A stretch of 64,000 bases of DNA from Epiperipatus broadwayi (GCA_028023455.1 JAQFVV010006311.1:1116001-1180000); one strand, 5' to 3'. Counted from the first letter of the stretch, positions 11,466 through 23,840 are shown. Numbers and translations are program-made. The notes: a model not told the origin generated them from the sequence alone.

Positions 11466-14400
11466 TCCCTTAATATAACTTTACAAATCTATATAGCCAT
11501 TCACGCCCGACTTAAGTTTAATATTTATATAACTAGTTTAATGAAAAACAGAAATCATAATAAAACTTAAAGAACAAATAAATAAATAAATGGAAATGAT
11601 TTTACAAAAGAAATACATTAAATAAAATTATAACTAATTAATAAATAACGTTGGTCAGATAGGATTCTATTTCTTAATTATTTTAAATACGGAACGTTTT
11701 TAATTTAATGTTCATTAATTATAAAGTTCTTACGGTTTAAAACAGTTCAACTTTATCTGTTGCTTGCCATTTGAACATGAATTCCCATGCCATCCTAAAA
11801 AGATTGGTTGAGTTAGCCATTGTTTTTTTATTTATTTATCCAGAGGTCTTTTAGTTTAGTTGGTCCTTAATGTAGAAAAAAACAATGTCACTTCTCTTTT
11901 TTTTTTTTAACAAAACTGAAGGGATTGAAGAGTACATCTTTTCAATCCCTTCTCCTTCAACTCCACAGTAACACATATCTGTCCACTCATAATAACCAAC
12001 TAATTAAATCTTTTATTTTCAAACCTTTTCTTTTATAATAATTTTGTGAATTAACTCAACATTATGTCATGATGGTGAAAACCTTTTCGTTGAGGTCCGA
12101 TTTCCTGATGGATTTCTTTCATTTGCTAAAAGTTTCTATTGTTTTCCTACCTGACCGATACTTATACATTTAAATGCCCAAAGGCTAGTTTACTAATTAA
12201 AATAATCATTTCCATTTTACAAAAGATTAATTAATTTGTTTTCAAACTTAAACATATATTTTTATCTCTAAATCTTTTCTGAAAATTTAGTTTTAAACTA
12301 CTCTTTTTTTAATAAAGTTTTATTTTAATAATTATTTATCTGTGCGATTTTATATATATGTGAGTTTAAGATGATTTTTTAATTTTCAGTTTTTAATTCT
12401 TAAAAAAGAAATTTTTATTGGCGAACCTTTTTTTTAATGCTTACTAATAAAAAATAATGTAACATACGTATGTGCCCATTACAATAGGTATTCATCAATG
12501 CCCTGATAATGATCATGAGGAAACTGGCCATTTAGAAACTAATTATCAAATCTATAAAATAAAATTAAATATGTGAACTTTAAAGATGATCTTTACCTTT
12601 GCACTATCCAAATAATCTAAAGACCATTTGGATGTCCACCCACATGTATTTATATATACATATAGAAAATATCATAATTGTCTGGACCAGCTTGAAAGTG
12701 CAAGGATCCTAAATAATGTGTCCGAAAACAAGAAAAATACATATATGTAAAACGATCTATTCTAGCATTAAATAACTTCACTGGAGATAAAATGATGATT
12801 AATACATTTCTTAATTAGAAAAAATAATAAAAAAGAACAATATAATAAGTACTGTTTAATACAAATAAATGATTCTGATATTGATTACAGTATTTACAAA
12901 TAGAAATTATTTCGATAATTAAAATTGACAAAATCAATCAAATTAACTAGAAATAAATAAATTACATAAGCACATAGATGTGAACCACATGGTGAAACAA
13001 TATTTGAGTCATTTATGAGTCAATAAATATTACACTATTTCAATAATAAATAATGAATAATCCTAGACGAACATATATACTTATACATCCAGTGTGTATT
13101 ATAATATAAAAATATTTCAACCATTAATAGCTCAATATGTTAACAATCTATAAATGATTAAATGGTAAACATGTACATGCACATTTGTTTGCTGTAATAT
13201 AAAAATTAAATATTCCCTATTATTATTTCTAGATTTGCATTTAAAATAATTTTTAATAATATCTTGTTTACTTAAAATCTGGAGTTTCATCTCTTAATAG
13301 TAAATAACTTAGGAATCAAATGAATAATCCTGCTAACTATAAATATTTTGGAAGAAAATAAAAGTAAGTGCTCAGTTTATCTATAGAGAATAAAAACTGT
13401 AAATATGTCTTTTCTTAGAAAATGTTATTTAAAAAAGATTTGATTTAGGTTTAGAAAAGTTATAATAATTTGATGATGGGGGGTTTTTTTTTAAGGCAAA
13501 TCAGTAAAGAAAAATGGTATTTAACATTACTTGCAAAGTTAATATTTGAAAGAATAATGTCAATATATTTATCTACTGGCTGTTGTGCTTGTTTGTACTC
13601 CATATAATGGTAAAATAGATTTTATACACACACACATATATATATATATGACTGACAGTAATTTGCTTTGTCTGTGCTTCATGCATATATAAAGTAGCAT
13701 ATGTGTAATGCAAAGTATGGGAGTTTCTCAGTAAACTGGCTTCATATTGTCATGTCTTGGATAGCATATGTATAAAATAAAAACTAGCAATTCATTAAAT
13801 TTCTGAGATTATCTGTGGCAAATGTTCCACCTCCTATATTCCAGGCTATGAAACATTATAGCAAAGCTGTGTTCCTACTTCTCCAGAAATTCAAACCCAA
13901 TCAATGTGCAGACCAGCAAAATTATCTTTTCTTTATAGCTGGATTACACTCTCTATATTTGCACTTTCTGTAACTAATTTAAATTAATTTTTAATTTGAA
14001 CCCCTACTTGTAGTATTCAGTGAAATTTGAAAGTAGGATGATTAAAGTAAGCTATTTTTCATCATGACTAACAGTTTTAGTAACCAGTTTTTCAATTTAT
14101 ATTCATTAAGATTAATTAGTTAAAAAATTTATTAATCCTTTAAGTAACTAATGTACATTACATATAAAAAAAACACCGTTTTTCAAAAATATATTTTTTT
14201 GTTTGATACATTGAAAGATTTTATATTTTTGTGAAAATCAGAAAAGTGAAAATTATACATATTAAATAAAGATTTTTATATTTGATTTTTAATAATAAGC
14301 AATATCTCCAAAAATGTCAATTAACATTAATACTCAATTTTTTTTTGTTATTCAATGTTTTGTAAATAATTATATATTTAATTTCGTCTGTGTTCGTTTC

Positions 14401-15700
14401 TATTTTTTTTAAACTTCAAATATATACGCACACATACTATATTGTAAGCCATGAAACCAGTTCATCACAATATGTGTACTTACATTTATAATGTTTAACT
14501 TGTATTATAATTTTTTGGTTTAAATATTTATTTTGGATGATAACATTGTCATAAATAGATTGATTTCAAGGCAAGTTAGAATGAAACAATGCTATAAAGA
14601 TTAATTATAGTAGGCAATAGTAAACTCACTTATATTTGACATTTTTTTAATAGGGAAGCCTAGAAACTTTTTATGACATTTCTAATCACAAAAGTAGAAC
14701 ATCTTCATAAAGTCAGTAAAAATTAAATTATCCGCTGTCTGTGAGAAAATAATTATATATTAATAAAATGGCTGAAGATATAAGAAAATCTTTTGTATTG
14801 GCTTGCAAATTTTCTTTTAGTTAGATGAAGCTGTGTTTTAATATTGTATATTCATTAGTAATATAGAAAAGCAGCAATTATTGGAGAAAATTCTTTGTAT
14901 GGAAACAATAATAAACCTATGTAACAGGAAAAAATATATTTAACTGTTCTAAAATTTGTTTAGAGAAAATAAAATATTATTTCCAATATTAGAAAGCTTC
15001 TTGTTTTGAATCATCAGCATGGAAATATAGAGGGCGTTTCTTTTTTTAAATAAAAAATTTGTTTATTCAAAATATTGTGTTTGTCCAGTCAACACTTCAA
15101 TGCTTCTATTATAATAAAAAAATTATGAAATTTTAAAGTTGTGCATTAAAACAAAACAAAAAATATCAAATTTGCAGCATTAACTAAATGATCATCCCTT
15201 TTTACAGATATATGAGAACAATTAAGAAATTTGTAATAATTTGCTTTTACACACAAGAGTATATTGGTTATTAAAAGGTAATATTTTCCATAGTCATAGA
15301 ATTTCTTCTTGAAATTGATAAACTTACAGCAGCTCAAAAGAATTTTAAAACATATATTTATTTGGCTGCCAATGTATTCTAAATTTAACAACATCAATCT
15401 TATTCAAGCTTTAACAATTATTCTTAAATTTGTTTCAAAATTTATTTATTTATATTTTTACTGACTGGAAATGATTTTTATTATTTTAATAGTTTACTGA
15501 ATTTGTCTTTTATTGTAAAGATGATATTTCTATTAATAATATAATAAATTTGAAAAATATTTGATATTCACTTTACAAATTTTGATAATTTGGTTATCCC
15601 ATTTCAGAGTTTGCATTCAATTAAATCCAATGTAGATTTTGTATTTTAAAAAAGAATTAATCAAAATAAAAAAAAGATTTTAATCTAAAGTTTGTCACAA
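11466..15700. other. AT-rich DNA without recognised gene
   Basis: Long gene-free stretch. It holds a small hairpin at about 11920-11952 (AAGGGATTGA with TCAATCCCTT), a CA/TA dinucleotide run near 13627-13650, and a less AT-rich patch at about 13560-13980 that I cannot identify. The 83-codon minus frame at 15146-15397 is Cys/Phe/Ile/Lys-rich with no motif and is probably chance. Confidence 0.5.
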
Positions 15701-15719
15701 ATAAAAAAATATGCATCTT

Positions 15720-15803
15720 GCATTAGTGGTCGAGAGATCAGTGCGACTGCCTTGCACTTGCAGGCAGTTGCCCAGGTTGCGGGTTCACGTCTCGGCCGAT
15801 GCT
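15720..15803 (+). tRNA. tRNA-like sequence (class II-like length), likely pseudogene or SINE head
   Basis: An 84-base stretch has tRNA layout. The 5' GCATTAG and 3' CCGATGC can form an acceptor stem with one A-C mismatch. An A-box-like TGGTCGAGAGAT follows, then an anticodon-arm-like hairpin, then a B-box-like GGTTCACGTCT. The length and the GGTCGAG start of the D arm resemble class II tRNAs (Leu/Ser). The anticodon arm does not fold canonically: a regular 7-base loop needs a mismatched stem, while the best stem of 6 bp leaves a 9-base loop. The T arm is also imperfect. It stands out as a GC-rich island in AT-rich flanks. I therefore favour a tRNA-derived pseudogene or isolated SINE head over a working tRNA gene. 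Confidence 0.45.
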
Positions 15804-16390
15804 ATGACATTTAAAAAAAATATGCAAAATTTTGAAATAATAAAAATATTGGTAAAAGCTATTCATAGTAGTAAAAAGTGCAGAATCCATTTTTTTCTAA
15901 CTCATATCTAATCAAATCGGTTTGCAGCATATTAGTAGGTAAATACATATAAAAAAAAAATAGGGATTCCTAGTCTAAAGAGTCCAGAAGTGATTCCCTA
16001 TGAATAAAATATGGATGAAAAATATCAATCCCTCATTCACTGTCTAAAAATATTTCTCAGAGGCTCAACTATTTTTAAGTACTGAAAAGGCAATAGAAGA
16101 TGTGTGAATTATCTTCTAATTCTTCAAACTAAATATTTGATTGCTTGGAATGTTTGAATGGGCTCATTATCATTTTACAAAATAACCATGCTGATAATAA
16201 TAGGAAAAAACTTTTGCTTTCTAAATTGTTCAAAATATTTGCTGCCATGGTGAATCCATAAAATTTTTAAGCAATACTGGGCCCAAAAAAATGATACCAT
16301 GATTTGGCATCATAAATTATGACAGTTTTAACATCATGTTTTTCATTTAGGATAAACCAATCTTAAATATCTTTATTTAGATTATCAATA
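15804..16390. other. AT-rich DNA without recognised gene
   Basis: No gene or repeat identified between the tRNA-like sequence and the inverted repeat that follows. Confidence 0.5.
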
Positions 16391-16525
16391 GTTATAATCT
16401 GGAGAATTTTATTAATGGTAGCTAAATCATGTCATATAATGAGTGGTTGAAAAAAATGTAAATGTTAATTATCTCATTATATGACATGATTTAGCTACCA
16501 TTAATCAAATTCTCCAGATTATAAC
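16391..16525. repeat. 53-bp near-perfect inverted repeat (foldback)
   Basis: The left arm 16391-16443 and right arm 16473-16525 are reverse complements at 52 of 53 positions (one T/G difference inside GAGAATTT). A 29-base AT-rich loop separates them. The high arm identity implies recent formation or maintenance. It may be a minimal foldback transposon or the scar of a palindromic duplication. No target duplication is obvious. Confidence 0.9.
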
Positions 16526-17690
16526 AACATCATTTCCACATTATAGTATATACATAAAGAAACAATATCTTAGAATACTTTGATTATAGCAGATTATTTT
16601 GACAGATTTTAAGGTGCAACTGTGTGCTGATACTGGCAATGATTTGTTTCTGCTGTAGCTTTGAATGTGTGCTATTTTCAGTAGCAATGATTTTCAGTTA
16701 TAAAATACTCTATCAAATTACCTTTACTTCCATTCTCACTAAATATAGTCATCACATATGAACTTTGAAACTGTTTTGAATATTAATCATAAAAATAGCT
16801 TCTTTTAAAATCAGTCATGCTCAACAAATCTTTTTATAAGCTGATAAAATTGATATCAATTTCCTATAAGTTATTATCCTCTTATCAGTGTTGCATTTGT
16901 AAAAAAAAAATGTGTTGGTAACTACTTTTATTATTTTATTCCATTCTTTTATATGATCTGATTCCCCCCCAAGTGGTCTTGAACATAAAAAACTGGATCA
17001 AAATATTTGCCACTTAAAAAATATTTTCTAATATAAGTGGATTATGTTTACAAAATTGTTTTATCAATGATTAGGATATGAGAATACTAAAACAATTAAA
17101 TTTTCTTAATGAATAGTTAAAAAATAAGTTCTCATTCTATTATTCATTCTACATTGTATTGCTTTTGTTGTGTCTGATATGAGCTATTTTTTTATTAACT
17201 TTATATCATTTATTTCATGGTAATGAACCTTTTTTTTTTTTTTGCAATTTATTGTGAATCTTATTTAAAGTACGTTATTATAACAATGGTATTGAGTGTT
17301 TGTGCAATAATATTCTTATTTTTTAATTACATGCAATAATTCTGACTCTAATCTTTCCCTCTATTTTCTTTCTTGGTTTTCGACTTATTATTTTTCTTGA
17401 TCTCTTTTTTCTCTTTTGAAGTTAAAATAACTGTGATGCTTAATTTTATTACATTTTCATCAAACACCTGTAATTCATGTTTTTTTTTTTTAATAATTTA
17501 TCTATTATCAGTATTAAATCAATTATTAAATTTGCTAATAATGCATATATTGATAATTTTATTTATATTGATGATTTTTGTCTCATTTGACCATATATGT
17601 CAGGGAAAAGAATGTTGTTTTTTTACTAATAAAAAAAAAGAAAAATCCAATAATTCAGTTGATTGCAATATATATATATACAATTAGAAT
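16526..17690. other. AT-rich DNA without recognised gene
   Basis: Holds homopolymer T runs and a 104-codon plus frame (17373-17687) dominated by Phe, Leu and Ile, ending in Lys/Asn. That composition is what T-rich DNA gives by chance, and no start context, motif or homology is seen. Confidence 0.5.
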
Positions 17691-17694
17691 ATAT

Positions 17695-17961
17695 ATAAGG
17701 GATTCAAACTCAGAATTTCACATCTCATATTGTTGACCCACCTGATCACACACACATTGAAAAGATAAATAATCACCAATATACATATTTCATGCTAAAC
17801 CATCAATCATTAGTTGGTCCAGATTACTATCTCCACACATATATACAATCAGTGCTCAGCTTTATATTAAGATAGCCAATCTTCATATTTTGATGGACAG
17901 CAGTATGAGATGGCATGGAGAACTGAGGGTCATGTGAAAGTCTGAGTCCGAATCCCTTATA
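17695..17961 (+). mobile_element. Family 1 repeat, copy B, with terminal inverted repeats (MITE-like)
   Basis: The left end starts TAAGGGATTCAAACTCAG and the right end is its near reverse complement, CTGAGTCCGAATCCCTTA. About 28 bp therefore pair with a few mismatches. Beyond that the right end continues as a longer inverted match (to GAGATGG/CCATCTC), from which the left end has lost roughly 20 bases. The interior shares the CATGCTAAACCA..ATCATTAGTTGGTCC block with the other family 1 copies. At about 265 bp, and without a coding frame, it resembles a miniature inverted-repeat element. This is the only copy in the window where both ends can be placed. The sequence just right of it (to about 18020) also recurs in the other copies. 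Confidence 0.75.
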
Positions 17962-18020
17962 TGTTACATTATATATATGCAAGTGTGTGTAAGCCTGTGC
18001 AGTGTATTAATTTACAAATT

Positions 18021-18425
18021 AGAATATAAGTAAAATATCTATAATCCATATCAATAAAAGTTAGTTTTAAAAAATCATCAAAATCATCAAATGACTAAAT
18101 GTTTGAGACTCACAACAAAGCATTGAAAGATGGTCTATGAACCTTGGACACCAAGTCAAACATTCTACTCCTGCTCTAAATTTGTGAGGCAGGATTAAAT
18201 TAATTTGGCCAATGAATTTAATAAGCAATTAGCTCAGCCACAAATCTTGTTATATAAAATCTAATGTAATAAAATTAGATATTATATATGTAACTGAATT
18301 TTTGGATAATTGAATCAAGGTTTTTTGGCAAATATATATATAACATTAAGAAAAAAATTACATAATGTTAACTTGTAATCATCTATAAAAGTTTTAAAAT
18401 CAGGCTATTTTTGATATATAAAAAA
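18021..18425. other. AT-rich DNA without recognised gene
   Basis: Nothing identifiable; a somewhat less AT-rich patch at 18080-18250 has no recognised similarity. Confidence 0.5.
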
Positions 18426-18429
18426 TAAA

Positions 18430-19060
18430 CTAGTCTCTGTTGGATATATTTTTAACAAATTGATATTATTAACAAGCTGATAAGTTGATACCCCATCAAA
18501 CAAAGAAACAGAGTTTTTAAATATCATTGCAACATTCAAAATGATATGAAAGTGAATGAAATTTAATATACTTTAACTAAACCTCTTTGCAACAGCTTAA
18601 TGTTAATAGAGAAGACAATGCCCATAATCAAATCTATTTTAAATAATCTTTTTATCAATAAATATTTTAATCTATAAATAACTAATTAAACACCATATAA
18701 ATAAATAATAACATTGAATAGTCTTATCTGTATTTTCCATCCCCTGAAGTGATTATCATTGGGAAAAAAAGATCAATTAATCTCTGTTGGATAAACTTTA
18801 TCTGTCGAATCAATATCATCAGCAGTCTAAAAAACATTTGATAATGCATCAAACAAAAGAAAACAAATTTTATTTAAACACCATCACAACATTCAAAGTG
18901 ATATTAAAGTTTGAATATAATTTAATGGTAATTTAACTAAAGAAAGTTTCATTTGTATCAGGTTAATGTTAATGGGCAAGACAAAACTGAAAGTCAAACT
19001 CACTTTAATTATCTTTTTTCCATTCAAACTCTAATATCAAATTGAATGTATGATGATGTA
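18430..19060 (+). repeat. Tandem duplication, period about 347 bp
   Basis: CTCTGTTGGATA occurs near 18435 and again near 18782, followed in both by the same series of blocks: AATATCAT-type text, CATCAAACAAAG, CACAACATTCAAA/GCAACATTCAAA with GTGATAT/ATGATAT, then TTAACTAAA and TTAATGTTAAT. The second unit is slightly shorter. Both are diverged, so the event is old. No open frame is shared. Confidence 0.7.
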
Positions 19061-19958
19061 TTAAATAGAAAATGTGCTGATTTGTTTGATGGAGTGCCTA
19101 CAAGTTTCTGATATTTGCACGATAGCAAGTCATAACCATAAAGTCTAGATTTTTTTTTCATCAAATATAGTTTTTTAAAAGGTCATAAAATAAATTAACA
19201 TTATTCATTAGTATTTAATTAAAGTGCATACTTATTTGAATATATATCATAATGGTCAACCTATGTTAGTACTTGAACCACCCTCACCTGATAATGCTTC
19301 CAAGTTAATATTTTAATCCCCATGTTATCTGAATATATAATACATTCCTATACATTTACATATTCTTTTCTATATAGTAGCATGAAATTTATCTGGAAGA
19401 TATCTTGGTTCATCATTTAATGCTAATTAGATGAGGGAAAAACCTGATATTCTTTTTTTTTTATCTTGCCACAATCAAATTTCATCTTCAAATACTTCAA
19501 TATATAGAAACAACTTCAAATTCTAACAATAAACAAGAATAATATTTTGTTAACATATGTTAAATAAAATATAATTTCATAACACAAAGTTACACATGCA
19601 GGCCAATTATCTCATATGCAAAATAAAGTGATAAATTAAAAAATGAGTGCTACAATCATTGTTTCTAAATTTTATATATTAGGATGAGTTAAGCATTCAT
19701 TACCTCACTATAATAAATTATATTTGACATTTAGATGTGTTTCACTATTAAGGATGAGTCTAATTTACATAATATATGGAATTTTTTATTAGTTCCTTGA
19801 TCCTTTATAATATCATAATTTCTGAGCATTTTATCTGGGCATGAATGTGTACAATATTATATTAACTTATTGACCTATTTTATATATGTTCAGACAAAAG
19901 TTAGATTTCTAGAGAGATTAGAACCATGCATGCTTGCTTTTTATTATACATATTATGC

Positions 19959-20004
<46 letters not shown>

Positions 20005-20169
20005 TGATGATGATGAGGATGATAATAATAATAATAATAATCACATCACAAAATCCAAGAATCGATAGATGATAATAAAACATACAAAATATTGCCAGCA
20101 GAAGCATACCCCAGCTTACAAAACCAAAATCTAAAGACTAACAAATTGTTAAAAAGCATAAACATAATA
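19061..20169. other. AT-rich DNA with ATT/ATC microsatellite
   Basis: No gene. The trinucleotide run at 19961-20041 is listed separately. Confidence 0.5.
19961..20041 (+). repeat. (AAT)n / (ATG)n compound microsatellite
   Basis: AAT units run from 19961 to about 20001, then a short ATG/AGG block, then AAT again. On the minus strand it creates an artefactual poly-isoleucine open frame (19901-20107). Confidence 0.95.
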
Positions 20170-20252
20170 TAATATTTACTAAGGCTGTAACCTTAGGAAT
20201 AAGCGTCTGAAAAATTCGCTTATTCCTAAGGTTACAGCCTTAGTAAATATTA
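20170..20252. repeat. Perfect 36-bp inverted repeat with 11-base loop
   Basis: 20170-20205 and 20217-20252 are exact reverse complements (core CTAAGGCTGTAACCTTAGG). The loop is TCTGAAAAATT. Each arm also contains a smaller internal palindrome, CCTTAGG next to CTAAGG. A transcript would form a long stable stem. No mature small RNA or known family is recognised. Confidence 0.93.
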
Positions 20253-22690
20253 CTTAATATAATAATGTGCGTTTATATAAAATTTAGAATTATAAACATA
20301 ATATATATATAACGTATACATGTGTCTTAATTATCCAAATGTAAATAAGATAACTTTGAGAAACAATTTAAAGAAAACCAATGGAATTTTAAAAAAAGAA
20401 AAAACTAACAGATGTCATATAAATTTAGTATTATAACCTATAACAAACAATCCATCGCTCACCCAGTTAATATCTGGAAAGACTTGTAAAGAATTTAGAT
20501 AGACATAGGAACATCAATGTAAACACATGTATATGGAAAGTAGTAATGTAACTCGCTCTTCTAGTCTGAATAAAGTTCCTTTTTGAATAATAATAATAAT
20601 AATATGTAATAGTATAAATAAAGCAGTAATAGGCATCATTAGTTTCAACTTCCAAACAGGAATATTACATCTATTTATATATAATCTTAATATATTAATG
20701 TATAACATATAATTAACAAAATGCTTACTTTTGAAACTTTAAAACTTAATGAATTCATGCTTGACATTAATATTGATCAATGATAGTATATACATACACT
20801 TCTCATTTTTAATATCTATATAAATTACCGACAGATTCTCATATTCAAATTACTTAGATATTTTTTTAAATAAAATTTCATAAAAATTATAACAAAGCAT
20901 TTAATCATCTTAATGCATATAAGAATGAATTTAAATAATTATAAAACTCATATCAGTTCTGCTGTTGAACTATCTCAACTTTTTTCTACTTATTATTATT
21001 TTTTTTTTTTTACTAATAAATTTATGCAAAATTATTACTATGGTGACATGAAGGTTTTTCCAATTAATTCTTTTTTTTTCTTTTCATAACTCTGATAGAA
21101 ATTTGCAGGTTGTTTTGACAGTGGGATCCTTTTTTTAAAGTTTTAATAATGCAATCACAATAGTATTAAGTTTGTATTGACGGTTAAGCATTTCATGGTC
21201 AGAGTAATGGGAAACAAAGGCATTCAAGGCATTCCATATAAAATTGGATCTCTTCTCAAAAATCCTAGAACTGACTAGCCTTTCATTAAACTTTGAACTT
21301 TCAAAGTTTTTTTAGATTTGCTAAGAAGTACTTTTCTGATTACTGCAATTCGAAAATACACACCAACTCACTTTTTAAATTTTAGCCAAGTTCATTTATA
21401 AATGTTTTTGAAAGGAATGTTAATTAATAATAAATGTTCGTAAATATATATATTATAAGTCATGTTATTCTAAGCTTAATCCATCTTTTAACTCATTTTT
21501 ACATCTCCTTCTCCAATATATATTATTTTAAGAATAATTTTAAATGAAACACAAAAAACATATACAATAGTTTTCCATGTAAATAATTTTTAAATAAATT
21601 TTTGCTTGTCTCTATAATTAAAAGATTACATTAAATTATCTAGATAATTTTTTTTATCTAAATGCCCTTTTCTAGAAAAAATTTGTAAACTAAAAACTTT
21701 TTTTATTTATCCCCAAAAATTTATAACTTTTTAAAATCAGTAATTGGTGAGTATTTTATGAGTATTTATATATACATGTGTGATGTAACATATAATCTAT
21801 TTGTTAATATTATAAATTATTTGCTCTTAAATGTGTGCTGTCTTATTTTATTTGCATGACCTTTTTCTCCCCCCACCCTGTTTTGCCTATTTTGCCCTTG
21901 AAGATTGAGTGCCAATACTTAATAAATTTCTCCTTTTCTTTGACACTCATGAAATGATTAATTATCATTTCAATATATAAGCGCACAATTCAACATATCT
22001 ATATATGAATATGTAATTTGCATATAATGAAACTGTTGCAACCACTGATTCAACATCTACTACTTCACTTATATATTATCCAAATATTAATAGTGAAAAA
22101 TCAAAAATATTAACATTTATAAATTAATTAGAAGCCACAATTTTCTTCTCTTGGAGTTCTTTTTTAAGTATCTGAGTATTAAATCTTTAATGAACTTGTT
22201 AGGTTATATATATCATTTTTTTAAATACAGGCATAATTTTTATACTTGGAGTTTAAACGTAATTACAGAGTGAATAGCTAAAGGGAATTTGAAAGTCTGT
22301 GTTAAATCCTTTATAATATATATATATATTTACAATTTAAAAGCAATGCATGTTTTTTATTTAAAAATTTTTAAATTTTTTAAAATGGCTTTAAATTGTG
22401 ACGTTAATGATTATAGCAACTCATAGTACTTCACAAATTAAAAGAATTTGAGATACGCATTCTATAATTGATATAATAATTAAAAATATATATATTCTGA
22501 AAACAACTATTTTTTTTAAAAAAAAGAGAATCTCCATCCATGAAATAATGAAGAATGAGAAACAAATACATCATTATAATAATAATAAATTACAGCTAAG
22601 TTTTATTAACATTAATTAAGCATGATGTGCTTAGCATGCTTTTGACTTACAAAAATCATAAATGTAGGAGAGATTGTGACGGGAATGCGG
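20253..22690. other. AT-rich DNA without recognised gene
   Basis: Two overlapping minus frames near 20467-20708 are chance products. Pieces at 21100-21320 are less AT-rich but unidentified. A TA run lies at about 22695-22713. Confidence 0.5.
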
Positions 22691-22746
22691 CTGCATATAT
22701 ATATATATATATTGTACCCTTACTTCTTGATATATAAAATAGTTTA

Positions 22747-22786
22747 AATAACTTATATACAATATATATATTGTATATAAGTTATT
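22747..22786. repeat. Perfect 40-bp palindrome
   Basis: 20 + 20 bases with no spacer, outer sequence AATAACTTATATAC and its complement, built around a TATA core. It lies just left of the inverted repeat region at 22.8-27.2 kb. It could extrude as a cruciform; alternatively it is an AT-repeat by-product. Confidence 0.9.
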
Positions 22787-22835
22787 TTACATAATATTTG
22801 CATTCAAGGTTATGTAGGTTGGATAGAACAATTTT

Positions 22836-23420
22836 TTAAAGGGATATGCAAGATTGCCTCTTATCTATGGTGTGTTTGTCCCTTGAAATGTGCCAAGCTG
22901 CTTTGATTTTGTGTTTGTCAGTAGTGCACTTACTGTAGATGATGTTGAAGTGAGTGGGCTCAAAATAGTGGTCAGTAATTGAGTAGGTGAAGAAGATGAA
23001 GCATGTGAGAGTGTGTGTTTTGGCTTTATTATAAAGGTATGACTGCTGAGCAATACGAGTTGTTAAGTTGGCCCAAAATTCTCTATAGTACATGAAGGGG
23101 CAGACTGGATCTTGGTATTTGTTTCTGTAGACTATTTGAGAGTAGCGCTTAATTGGCAGTTTGTCCTTTGAGTTGCATGCAAAATACAATTTGGTGTGTT
23201 GCCATAATGACTTTAGTAATGCAGTGGATAATGTAGGGAGAAAAATCCAAGATTTTTTCATTTTTGGCAGGGAGGAGGAGATATCTCTTTCTATTGCAGA
23301 ACTTTTTTTAACTGTTTAAAGTAAAGCTAAATCCTTGTGGTCAGTGTTAAATAGTTCAGAAAAATATGAGCTGATATTGTCCTTTCTGTCTGATTCAAGT
23401 TTGAAAAAGTGGCAGTTATG
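22836..23420 (-). repeat. Coding-like repeat, minus copy (inverted partner at 26560-27150)
   Basis: The minus strand is open for 141 codons (22836-23261, starting MKKSWIFLPT). Its DNA matches the plus strand at about 26560-27150 in reverse orientation. Shared blocks include GCATTACTAAAGTCATTATGGCAAC, TACCTTTATAATAAAGCCAAAACA and GCTTGGCACATTT. In both copies the block translates to NKAKTHTLT-like and KIK(A/E)AWHI-like peptides, so the ancestral sequence was probably coding. I do not recognise the family. Upstream on the minus strand (about 23600-23620) lies a YVDD reverse-transcriptase-like box, so it could be the C-terminal part of a retroelement protein. The copy here is less interrupted than its partner. 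Confidence 0.6.
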
Positions 23421-23539
23421 ATGTAGAAATGCTTTAAAGTCTCACTAGTTTATGAGCACTTGATGTTAGTGATTTTGGGTGGAAAGATTTTATAAGCATT
23501 TTATATTTGAGAAGAATATGGTTGCATCTGGTCCACATG

Positions 23540-23840
23540 AGAGATGTTGCATGAACCAAGTCCTGCTGGATTTGACTAATCAGGGCACTGGGGGACAAAT
23601 AAAAACATCATCCACATAGGAAATTTATAATAAAGAGCATTGTAAGGTGCTATATGTCGGTAAGATCCATTCTTAAAAGAGATTGAAGAAGACATGACAT
23701 AATGCTATTTACAGGAGTTCCATGGGTGAGTCATCTTACAATTTATAGTACACCTTGTCAAATAAAGCTGTAATGTCATTGTGTATCCAAGTTAAGCATT
23801 TAATAATGCAGTCTTCTTTGGGGATTATATTATGCACACT
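23540..23840 (-). pseudogene. Reverse-transcriptase-like fragment with YVDD box
   Basis: On the minus strand, 23618-23607 reads TATGTGGATGAT (Tyr-Val-Asp-Asp) followed by V-F-I-C-P. This is the pattern of the catalytic YxDD motif C of reverse transcriptases. Upstream on the same strand a frame reads MGTPVNSIMS-like and LFDKVYY-like, which could correspond to the preceding motif B and A regions. The stretch is broken by stops and at least one frame change. It lies between the SINE (right) and the coding-like repeat (left). It may belong to a Penelope-like element, whose endonuclease lies nearby, but the match is too short to decide between element classes. Confidence 0.45.

Noticed and set aside
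17373-17687. 104-codon Phe/Leu/Ile-rich frame that could look like a membrane protein
   Set aside because: T-rich DNA gives hydrophobic runs by chance; no charged topology signals, homology or conserved neighbours.
19901-20107. Minus-strand frame with a long poly-isoleucine run
   Set aside because: Product of the AAT microsatellite.
22836-23261. 141-codon minus frame as an intact host gene
   Set aside because: Its DNA is repeated in inverted orientation at 26.6-27.1 kb with many disruptions, so it is repeat-derived; the open frame is short and has no recognised domain.
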